NCBI GenBank assembly: GCA_964579325.1
Contig: CAZOHN010000162.1
Span: 1 to 8,214 of the forward strand
DNA from: CAZOHN01 sp964579325
GTDB taxonomy: Bacteria > Pseudomonadota > Alphaproteobacteria > Rhodobacterales > Rhodobacteraceae
Direction: 5' to 3'
Length of the DNA: 8,214 bases
The notes beneath the pieces were generated by a model that was not told the origin of the DNA, made no database searches, and was given only the letters and a program-made list of their open reading frames with translations. This document shows, one piece after another, positions 1-4,939 of this stretch (position 1 is the first letter of the stretch; each line of letters starts with the position of its first letter). A program made the translations under genes and the position numbers.

Positions 1-267
1 CGCGCCGTGCGCGAGATGATCGAGGCCTTCGGGGCTTTCATAGAGGTCCATGTGGCGACTTCGCTGGAAGAATGCGAGAAGCGCGACCGCAAGGGGCTCT
101 ACAAGCTCGCGCGGGAAGGCAAGATCAAGGAGTTCACCGGCATCTCCGATCCCTACGAGGCTCCCGAGACTCCCGAGCTCCGCCTCGACACCGAAGGGAC
201 GGACGTGGACTACTGCGCGCAGCAGGTGCTCCTGAAGCTCGAAAGCATGGGCCTGATCGCTGCCTGA
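1..267 (+). CDS. cysC: Adenylylsulfate (APS) kinase, 3' end of gene (5' truncated by window)
   Basis: The last 88 residues of an APS kinase domain, the enzyme that phosphorylates adenylylsulfate with ATP to give PAPS in cytoplasmic sulfate assimilation. The frame is open from base 1 and stops with TGA at 265-267. Family-typical stretches are visible: FIEVHVAT followed by a Cys-Glu-x-Arg-Asp segment, the KGLYKLAREG region, and FTGISDPYEAPE near the substrate-binding end. The C-terminus closes with an amphipathic helix (QVLLKLESMG). In many Rhodobacteraceae this domain is the C-terminal half of a fused sulfate adenylyltransferase/APS kinase, and in other proteobacteria it can be fused to CysN. 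The N-terminal part lies outside the window, so a fused or stand-alone form cannot be decided. The activity call is secure; the gene symbol refers only to the kinase domain. Confidence 0.93.
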   Translation, partial: RAVREMIEAFGAFIEVHVATSLEECEKRDRKGLYKLAREGKIKEFTGISDPYEAPETPELRLDTEGTDVDYCAQQVLLKLESMGLIAA

Positions 268-283
268 CGAGGCCCGTTAACCG

Positions 284-301
284 CCGATCAACCCTGATCG
301 G
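284..301 (+). terminator. Perfect 7-bp hairpin after the APS kinase gene, possible terminator
   Basis: CCGATCA (284-290) and TGATCGG (295-301) are exact inverted repeats separated by the loop ACCC, starting 17 bases after the APS kinase stop. The position suits transcription termination. However, no run of T follows (the next bases are TGATCGTTCC), so it lacks the second half of an intrinsic terminator. It may act with Rho, stabilise the 3' end of the mRNA, or be incidental. Confidence 0.35.
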
Positions 302-310
302 TGATCGTTC

Positions 311-345
311 CCCACGTGAGTGGGCCACCCGTCCAGGGTGGTCCC
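311..345 (+). repeat. Two overlapping, mutually exclusive inverted repeats upstream of the Hint gene
   Basis: CCCAC (311-315) can pair with GTGGG (320-324) around a GTGA loop. CCACCC (325-330) can pair with GGGTGG (336-341), and that stem can extend by GGG (322-324) with CCC (343-345) across one unpaired T at 342. The extended second stem uses bases 322-324, which the first stem also needs, so the full forms exclude one another. The element ends about 20 bases before the Hint start codon. It could be a leader structure, a protein-binding site, or part of a bipartite 3' end of the upstream transcript. No U-tract follows. Confidence 0.35.
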
Positions 346-365
346 GTCTCTGCAATGGGGCTCCG

Positions 366-1436
366 ATGGCTGAATACAACTCTTGGGCCTGGATGGGCAC
401 GGGCACCTGGCCCGGGTTCGATCTGGCGAACCAGGACAATATTGGCTCAAATGGGAACGGGGTCGTCATCGACCCCGGCACCTACACGTCGATCGTCTGG
501 GTCGACGGCGATGGTGGCGACCGGATCAACGACAACGATACGGATGACGAAACGTCGGCCGGCAGCGACCGCATCCGCATCGACGGCGAGGACAAGATCG
601 TCCGCGAGATAGGTGCCTACTCCGACTCGATCATCACGGTGAACGGCTCGACCTACCCCGTCGTGATGGGCGTTTGGGTCTTCACCGACGGCACCTACAT
701 GGTGCGCATGCGGGACGAGGACTTGCCGCCGAACCAGCACTTCAACAAGGTCACGGCGATCGAACTCGGCATCTGGGACACGGTCGAGTACGTGGGATCC
801 TGGGCTTCGACCCGCGTCACGCCCGTCACCTGCTTCGCCGACGGGACGTTGATCGATACCGCACAAGGCCGACGCAGCGTGCGTGCTCTGAAAGCAGGCG
901 ACAGGGTCTGGACCCACGACAACGGCTTCCAGCCGGTCGCCGCCGTTGTCGTACGGTGCGTGAGCGCCCTGGGCGAGGCCGCACCTGTCTGCTTCGATGT
1001 CGGCGCGATCGGCAACGACCGGGACCTTGTGGTCTCGCCGCGGCATCGGGTGCTGCTGTCGGGATGGCGGTGTCAGGCGCTGTTTGGGGAAGAAGAGGTC
1101 CTCTGCGAGGCGCGTCACCTGGTGAACGGCACGTCGATCCGGCGTGTGCCTCGCGCCACCGTAACCTATGTGCATCTGCTCCTGGACCGGCACGAGATTC
1201 TGCGGAGCGACGGCGCGTTGAGCGAATCGATGCTTGTCACGGATTTCTCGCTGCAGGAGCTGGGCCCCCTGAATAGCCGCGAGATGGCGCAGGTGCTGTC
1301 GCTGGCGCGAAGCGGCACGCCACGCCCTTGCCAGACCGCAAGGCGCTGCCTGAGGTATCACGAGGCGCAGTTGATGCAGGCAGAAGTCTGTGCTGCGCCT
1401 CGCGGGGCGGTCAGAGCAGCAGCTCTCCACGCATGA
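366..1436 (+). CDS. Hint (Hedgehog/intein-type) domain protein, 356 aa, function unknown
   Basis: Residues about 156-290 form a Hint_2-like autoprocessing fold. Cys156 opens the domain (CFADGTLIDT), RALKAGDRVWTHDNGFQPV follows, then the block-B-type motif SPRH with His227, the segment RVLLSGWR, and finally YVHLLLDRHEI with His270, Asp274 and His276. In this fold the first Cys carries out an N-to-S acyl shift that can cleave the chain before it; whether this protein cleaves is inference. Residues 1-155 are a separate Asp/Asn/Gly-rich domain (GDGGDRINDNDTDDE), which may bind calcium or be exported by a non-Sec route. There is no N-terminal signal peptide. ATG 366 is chosen because no better start lies between the upstream gene and it; the SD is weak (GGGG at about 357-360). 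The reading frame stays open upstream, but only as a shadow of the kinase gene. The last 26 bases overlap the convergent phzF-like gene. Similar proteins are common and uncharacterised in Rhodobacteraceae. Confidence 0.88.
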   Translation: MAEYNSWAWMGTGTWPGFDLANQDNIGSNGNGVVIDPGTYTSIVWVDGDGGDRINDNDTDDETSAGSDRIRIDGEDKIVREIGAYSDSIITVNGSTYPVVMGVWVFTDGTYMVRMRDEDLPPNQHFNKVTAIELGIWDTVEYVGSWASTRVTPVTCFADGTLIDTAQGRRSVRALKAGDRVWTHDNGFQPVAAVVVRCVSALGEAAPVCFDVGAIGNDRDLVVSPRHRVLLSGWRCQALFGEEEVLCEARHLVNGTSIRRVPRATVTYVHLLLDRHEILRSDGALSESMLVTDFSLQELGPLNSREMAQVLSLARSGTPRPCQTARRCLRYHEAQLMQAEVCAAPRGAVRAAALHA

Positions 1437-2286
1437 GGAGATGCGCCCGGCCGCCGACTCGCACGCCCCGGATAGCGTCGCGTGCGCCCAGAACCTCGAC
1501 CTGCGCCGAGCCAGGCCGGCCCATCCAGTGCCCCTGCTCCGCGTTGTAGCGCGGGCTGTCTATCAGTCCCCTTGCCCAAAGGTAGGCGGCCGCCGCGCCG
1601 GACGCCGAACCGGTGAACGGATCCTCGGGCGGTGATGGAGGATCCAGAAGGAGACGTGAGAACGTGCGGCCCTCGGACGTGGCACCCGCGAGTGTCACAA
1701 GGTAGGGCTCCATCACAGCGTCAGGGTCGTCGAACTGAGCGCGGAAGCGCGACAGCGCGGCGCTGTCGAGCCGCGCGCGACGGAGCGCATCATGGTCTCG
1801 CAGGAGGGTGATGCACATCGGCAGGCCGGTCGAGACAATCTGCGGCCGCGCCACGATGTCGCCCGGGGCGAGGCCAACGACATCGGCCACGATGCCCTCG
1901 GGCACTTCTTCCCCGAACACCGGGGCGCGCTGGGTCATCGTCACGAAACCATCGTTCGAGACTTCCACGGGCACCAGTCCTGCGCCAGTTTCGAGAGTTA
2001 CCCGCCCGCCTAGGACCATGCCGCGGTCAGCGAGCGAAGCGACTGTGGCAAGCGTGGGATGCCCCGCGAAGGGAATCTCGGTCCGGGCTAGGAAATAGCG
2101 TACCTTCCAGTCCGCAGCGTCGGAGGACCCGACGAAGGTACATTCAACAAGACCGGTTTCGCGCACGAAGGCCATGCAGGTCTCGGAAGGCAAAGCTCCG
2201 CCGTCATGGACGACAGCGCAGCCATTGCCACCGAACGGCCGGTTTGTGAAGGCATCGACCCAGTCGACCGGCCAGGAGCGTCGCAT
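1411..2286 (-). CDS. PhzF-family isomerase/epimerase-like protein, 291 aa
   Basis: A full-length member of the PhzF/diaminopimelate-epimerase-fold family, cytoplasmic, usual length about 260-300 aa. Visible landmarks are VDAFTNRPFGGNGCAVV at residues 10-26, Glu48 in GLVECTFV at the position of the general acid/base of PhzF, FAGHPT at 73-78 (His76), DPFTGSASG at 222-230 (Asp222), and GHWMGRPG at 251-258. All catalytic-type residues appear present. The phenazine enzyme isomerises a dihydro-hydroxyanthranilate, but no other phenazine genes are nearby, so the substrate is unknown and no gene symbol is given. The ATG at 2286 lies 3 bases after the DUF1150 stop. No SD is visible, which suggests translational coupling within the hsp20-DUF1150-phzF operon. 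The stop codon lies inside the 3' end of the convergent Hint gene. Confidence 0.92.
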   Translation of the reverse strand: MRRSWPVDWVDAFTNRPFGGNGCAVVHDGGALPSETCMAFVRETGLVECTFVGSSDAADWKVRYFLARTEIPFAGHPTLATVASLADRGMVLGGRVTLETGAGLVPVEVSNDGFVTMTQRAPVFGEEVPEGIVADVVGLAPGDIVARPQIVSTGLPMCITLLRDHDALRRARLDSAALSRFRAQFDDPDAVMEPYLVTLAGATSEGRTFSRLLLDPPSPPEDPFTGSASGAAAAYLWARGLIDSPRYNAEQGHWMGRPGSAQVEVLGARDAIRGVRVGGRAHLLMRGELLL

Positions 2287-2289
2287 CGG

Positions 2290-2517
2290 TCAGTGCGCGT
2301 GGACGGGCGCGAGGTCGTTCTGCCGGGCGAGCGCGAAGGCCATGCGCCGGTCGCGCACCAGTGCCAGCCGCTCGCCGGTATCGGAGTGGACGGCCCAGAG
2401 CGTGTCGAGGCCCGCCGCCTGAGCCTGGATCTCGGCCGGCAGATCGGCGACCGCCACCGAACGAACGTAGACGATCTTCTCGCCGGCCTCGGGACCGAAG
2501 TCGAATTGCGTGTTCAT
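2290..2517 (-). CDS. DUF1150 family protein, 75 aa
   Basis: A small protein with the DUF1150 pattern: MNTQFDFG at the N-terminus, then VYVRSVAVADLPAE, LDTLWAVH, GERLALVRDR and AFALARQNDLAPV. The role of this family is not known; it is found in alphaproteobacteria and repeatedly sits directly behind an hsp20 gene, as here. The start is 16 bases after the hsp20 stop, with a purine-rich SD (AAGGGG) 9 bases before the ATG. No signal peptide, membrane segment or cysteine is present, so it is probably cytoplasmic. The gene order suggests a role linked to small heat-shock protein function or stress, but that is guilt by association only. Co-transcription with hsp20 is very likely given the spacing. 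Confidence 0.9.
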   Translation of the reverse strand: MNTQFDFGPEAGEKIVYVRSVAVADLPAEIQAQAAGLDTLWAVHSDTGERLALVRDRRMAFALARQNDLAPVHAH

Positions 2518-2533
2518 CCCTGTTACCCCTTCC

Positions 2534-2947
2534 TCATCCCTTTTGAATACGGATCGTCTGCACGACAGGATCGGGTTCCGCCCGAGTCAGGTCGATGTGC
2601 AGAAGTCCGTTCTCGAGCGTGGCGCCGGACACCTCCACACCCTCGGCCATCACGAAGCTGCGCTGGAAGGCGCGGGCCGCGATACCACGGTGCAGGAACA
2701 CCCGACCTTCGTCTCCCGGGCCGGATCGTCCGCGGACCAGCAACTGCCTGTCCTCGACCGTAATCGAGAGATCCTCGTCGCGAAAACCGGCGACGGCAAG
2801 CGTGATCCTGTAGGCGCGATCGCTCGTCTGTTCGATGTTGAAGGGCGGATATCCATCGCCCGACGCCTTCGCGGTGCGTTCCACAAGGCGTTCCAGATCC
2901 TCGAACCCCAGGAGAAACGGGTGCGAACCGAAAGAGAGCTTCGTCAT
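2534..2947 (-). CDS. hsp20: Small heat-shock protein, Hsp20/IbpA-like, 137 aa
   Basis: An ATP-independent holdase chaperone that binds unfolding proteins in the cytoplasm and passes them to DnaK/ClpB. The N-terminal arm is residues 1-35 (FGSHPFLLGFEDLERLVERT, typical of class A IbpA-like proteins). The alpha-crystallin domain runs from about 36 to 124 and contains ITLAVAGFRDEDLSITVEDRQ and the hallmark ENGLLHIDL at 112-120. The C-terminal IxI motif is I132-R-I134, used to dock neighbouring dimers. Length is normal. The frame is open much further upstream, but ATG 2947 is chosen because AAGGA sits 9 bases before it and the protein begins as its family does. It is the first gene of the operon with DUF1150 and the phzF-like gene. 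Control by an RpoH-type promoter and a ROSE-like leader is predicted (separate entries). Confidence 0.95.
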   Translation of the reverse strand: MTKLSFGSHPFLLGFEDLERLVERTAKASGDGYPPFNIEQTSDRAYRITLAVAGFRDEDLSITVEDRQLLVRGRSGPGDEGRVFLHRGIAARAFQRSFVMAEGVEVSGATLENGLLHIDLTRAEPDPVVQTIRIQKG

Positions 2948-3003
2948 GCGGCCATGTCCTTCGTGAAGCGACATTGCGAGAGGACCCCGAACCGGCGGCC
3001 TCA
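2948..3003 (-). promoter_or_regulatory. Predicted ROSE-like RNA thermometer in the hsp20 5' leader
   Basis: Read on the minus strand, the leader from the predicted transcript start (about 3003) to the ATG can form two hairpins. The proximal one pairs AUGUC (2974-2970) with GACAU (2958-2954) and CUU (2968-2966) with AAG (2961-2959), leaving a single unpaired G at 2969 and a CACG loop. The SD AAGGA (2961-2957) is therefore completely buried. The opposing strand contains UCGCU (2971-2967), matching the UYGCU anti-SD motif of ROSE elements, where an irregular G makes the helix heat-labile. A distal hairpin at 2998-2985 (CC, one bulged G, CCG; GUU loop; CGGGG) precedes it. ROSE elements are known upstream of hsp20 genes in rhizobia and of ibpA in gammaproteobacteria. 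The pairing is seen directly; the thermosensor function is inferred. Confidence 0.62.
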
Positions 3004-3009
3004 GAAAGG

Positions 3010-3038
3010 ATATGGGGCGACAGGCACGACCCTGCAAG
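3010..3038 (-). promoter_or_regulatory. Sigma-32 (RpoH)-type heat-shock promoter of hsp20
   Basis: On the minus strand, CTTGCA (3038-3033) is followed after 15 bases by CCCCATAT (3017-3010). This closely matches the heat-shock sigma factor consensus (CTTGAA, 13-17 bases, CCCCATnT). The predicted transcript start is near 3003, giving a leader of about 56 nt before the hsp20 ATG. The element points at an hsp20 gene, which fits the expected regulon. No canonical sigma-70 promoter for hsp20 was noticed in the same gap. Confidence 0.7.
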
Positions 3039-3057
3039 GGCTCGCGACGGCACGGAA

Positions 3058-3090
3058 TTGTTCCCCAGGTCCGGAAAAAGCCGCTATATT
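3058..3090 (+). promoter_or_regulatory. Candidate promoter of the YdcH-like/purEK cluster
   Basis: A clear -10 element, TATATT (3085-3090), lies in an otherwise GC-rich gap, 29 bases before the YdcH-like start codon. The -35 partner is poor: TTGTTC (3058-3063) would leave 21 bases of spacing, and TTCCCC (3061-3066) would leave 18 but is far from consensus. It is back to back with the hsp20 promoter, with about 20 bases between their -35 regions. Confidence 0.4.
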
Positions 3091-3119
3091 GCAAGTCCAC
3101 GCACAGACGAGTCGCGCCG

Positions 3120-3338
3120 ATGAACGCTCCCATGGAGATGAATTCCGAAGAGGTCCTCCGGGTGAAACTCGAGGTCCTCCGGCGCGAGCATCGTGACCTC
3201 GACGGGGCCATCCACGCGCTCGAGACTTCGGGCAAGGGTGACCAGTTGACGCTCCGGCGCCTCAAGAAGCAGAAGCTGATGCTGAAAGACCGCATCAGGC
3301 TGATCGAGGATCAGGTTACCCCCGACATCATTGCGTGA
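3120..3338 (+). CDS. YdcH/DUF465 family small protein, 72 aa
   Basis: A short, highly charged, almost entirely helical protein. Its core (KLEVLRREHRDLDGAI, then LRRLKKQKLMLKDRIRLIED) matches the DUF465/YdcH pattern of two helices joined by a short turn (SGKGDQ), probably a coiled-coil hairpin. No enzymatic role is known for the family. It has no signal peptide or cysteines. ATG 3120 is the likely start; Met codons at 3132 and 3138 are alternatives but have no better SD, and the SD for 3120 is itself weak. It is 46 bases upstream of purE on the same strand, an arrangement I recall in other Rhodobacteraceae, so it is probably the first gene of the purEK transcript. A link to purine synthesis is not supported by its sequence. 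Confidence 0.87.
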   Translation: MNAPMEMNSEEVLRVKLEVLRREHRDLDGAIHALETSGKGDQLTLRRLKKQKLMLKDRIRLIEDQVTPDIIA

Positions 3339-3358
3339 GCGGGTCGGGCGACTATAGT
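3331..3358 (+). promoter_or_regulatory. Candidate internal promoter for purEK
   Basis: TTGCGT (3331-3336), overlapping the last codons of the YdcH-like gene, is followed after 16 bases by TATAGT (3353-3358). Predicted transcription would start near 3365, about 20 bases before the purE ATG. Both hexamers are close to the sigma-70 type consensus. If real, it gives purEK expression independent of the upstream gene. Confidence 0.4.
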
Positions 3359-3384
3359 GCCGCTTCCTTTTCGGGGGTCGGCGC

Positions 3385-3870
3385 ATGGGCGTTCAGGTCG
3401 GGATTATCATGGGCAGCCAGTCCGACTGGGGGACGCTGAAGGAAGCGGCGCTCGTTCTCGACGAATTGGGCGTGCCTTATGAAACGAAGATCGTCTCGGC
3501 GCACCGCACGCCGGACCGGCTCTGGAGCTATGGCAAGAACGCGGTCGAGCGTGGCCTGCGGGTGATTGTCGCCGGCGCTGGCGGGGCCGCGCACTTGCCC
3601 GGGATGATGGCGTCGAAGACGCGGCTTCCGGTCATTGGCGTGCCGGTGCAGACCCGGGCCCTTGGCGGCGTGGACAGCCTTTACTCCATTGTCCAGATGC
3701 CGCGCGGGTTTCCTGTGGCCACCATGGCCATCGGCGGGGCTGGAGCGGCGAACGCCGGGCTGATGGCAGCAGCCATTCTCGCATTGTCCGACCCTGACCT
3801 CGCCGGACGGCTCGATGCCTGGCGCGAGGCGCTCTCGGCGTCGATCCCCGAGGAGCCCAGCGATGACTGA
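3385..3870 (+). CDS. purE: N5-carboxyaminoimidazole ribonucleotide mutase (PurE class I), 161 aa
   Basis: Converts N5-CAIR to CAIR in de novo purine synthesis, cytoplasmic, normally a homo-octamer. Family motifs are intact: GIIMGSQSDW at residues 6-15, SAHRTPDRL at 38-46 with the catalytic-position His40, the phosphate/nucleotide loop AGAGGAAHLPGM at 63-74, and SLYSIVQMPRGFPVAT further on. Length is normal for class I PurE, which acts together with PurK. The start at 3385 fits the family N-terminus, with a G-run (GGGGG, 3373-3377) as a weak SD. The stop overlaps the purK start in an 8-base ATGACTGA arrangement, implying translational coupling so that the unstable N5-CAIR is made and used by matched amounts of enzyme. 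Confidence 0.97.
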   Translation: MGVQVGIIMGSQSDWGTLKEAALVLDELGVPYETKIVSAHRTPDRLWSYGKNAVERGLRVIVAGAGGAAHLPGMMASKTRLPVIGVPVQTRALGGVDSLYSIVQMPRGFPVATMAIGGAGAANAGLMAAAILALSDPDLAGRLDAWREALSASIPEEPSDD

Positions 3871-4936
3871 ATCCCTGCCTGCGGGTAGCGTGATCGGCAT
3901 CCTCGGCGGCGGGCAACTTGGCCGGATGCTGGCGATGGCCGCGGCGCGTCTGGGCTATCGATGTCATGTATACGAACCGGCAGCCGATTGCCCGGCAAGC
4001 CATGTCGCGTGGCGCACGACGACCGCACCCTACGAGGACGAGGCCGCGCTTGCAGCATTCGCCGAGAGCGTTTCGGTTGTCACCTACGAGTTCGAGAACG
4101 TGCCCGTCTCGGCGCTCGACCTGATCGAGGCGCGGGTGCCGATCCGGCCAAACCGGCGCGCTCTGGCGGTGAGCCAGGACCGGGTAAGCGAGAAGGAGTT
4201 TCTCGCTGGTCTGGGCCTCTCCGTCGCGCCCTATGCGGCGGTGACTACGGCGGGTGATCTTGCTGCGGCGCTCGCAACGATTGGGGCGCCGGCGATACTC
4301 AAGACGCGCCGGTTCGGCTATGACGGCAAGGGACAGGCACGGATCGGATCAGCCGCCGATTGCGGCGCGGCCTTCGCGGCGATGCACGGGGCGCCGGCGA
4401 TCCTGGAAGGGTTCGTGACCTTCGAGCGAGAGGTCTCGGTCGTGGCGGCCCGCGGACTGGCGGGCGATGTCGCGGCCTTCGATCCCGGCGAGAACGTCCA
4501 CGAGGGTGGTATTCTGAGGATGACGACCGTCCCGGCCCGGCTTGCGCCAGAGCGGCGGACGGCGGCCGTCCTTCTGGCAGGCAAGATCCTCAATGCGCTC
4601 GACTATGTCGGCGTGATCGGCGTGGAGCTCTTCGAAACCCGTCTGGGCCTGGTCGTTAACGAGATCGCTCCACGAGTCCACAACACCGGCCACTGGACCG
4701 AAGCCGGCTGTGCCGTCGACCAGTTCGAGCAGCATATCCGAGCGATCTGCGGCTGGCCGCTCGGTGACGGGCGCAGACATGCCGACGTGACGATGGAGAA
4801 CCTGATCGGCGATGACATCGACCGTTTGCCGGTCTTGGCCCGCGAGTCCGGCGTCCGTCTGCATCTCTACGGCAAGGGCGAAACGAGGTCGGGGCGCAAG
4901 ATGGGCCACCTGAATCGGGTGCGGCCGCAGGGCTGA
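3863..4936 (+). CDS. purK: N5-carboxyaminoimidazole ribonucleotide synthase (PurK), 357 aa
   Basis: An ATP-grasp enzyme that carboxylates AIR with bicarbonate and ATP to N5-CAIR, the substrate of PurE. The N-terminal pre-ATP-grasp domain opens with GILGGGQLGRMLA (residues 12-24). YEFENVP follows; KTRRFGYDGKGQ begins at residue 147 (ATP-binding loop). NEIAPRVHNTGHWT starts at 266 and carries the metal/phosphate ligands typical of the family, and MENLIG lies in the C-terminal domain. Length is normal (about 350-360). ATG 3863 is chosen because GAGGAG lies 7 bases upstream and the protein begins as its homologues do; it overlaps the purE stop. The stop TGA is only 3 bases from the stop of the convergent hydrolase gene, with no terminator between. 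Confidence 0.97.
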   Translation: MTESLPAGSVIGILGGGQLGRMLAMAAARLGYRCHVYEPAADCPASHVAWRTTTAPYEDEAALAAFAESVSVVTYEFENVPVSALDLIEARVPIRPNRRALAVSQDRVSEKEFLAGLGLSVAPYAAVTTAGDLAAALATIGAPAILKTRRFGYDGKGQARIGSAADCGAAFAAMHGAPAILEGFVTFEREVSVVAARGLAGDVAAFDPGENVHEGGILRMTTVPARLAPERRTAAVLLAGKILNALDYVGVIGVELFETRLGLVVNEIAPRVHNTGHWTEAGCAVDQFEQHIRAICGWPLGDGRRHADVTMENLIGDDIDRLPVLARESGVRLHLYGKGETRSGRKMGHLNRVRPQG

Positions 4937-4939
4937 GGC

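Noticed and set aside
447..1430. A 327-codon open frame on the minus strand
   Set aside because: Exactly antisense to the Hint-domain gene, rich in Arg, His and Asp from mirrored codons, no family resemblance.
2510..3196. A 228-codon open frame on the plus strand over hsp20
   Set aside because: Shadow of hsp20 in the opposite strand; no domain, and it crosses the divergent promoter region.
2948..3295. N-terminal extension of hsp20 to an upstream ATG at 3295
   Set aside because: The extension is antisense to the YdcH-like gene, has no family similarity, and would read through the predicted promoter; AAGGA marks the ATG at 2947.
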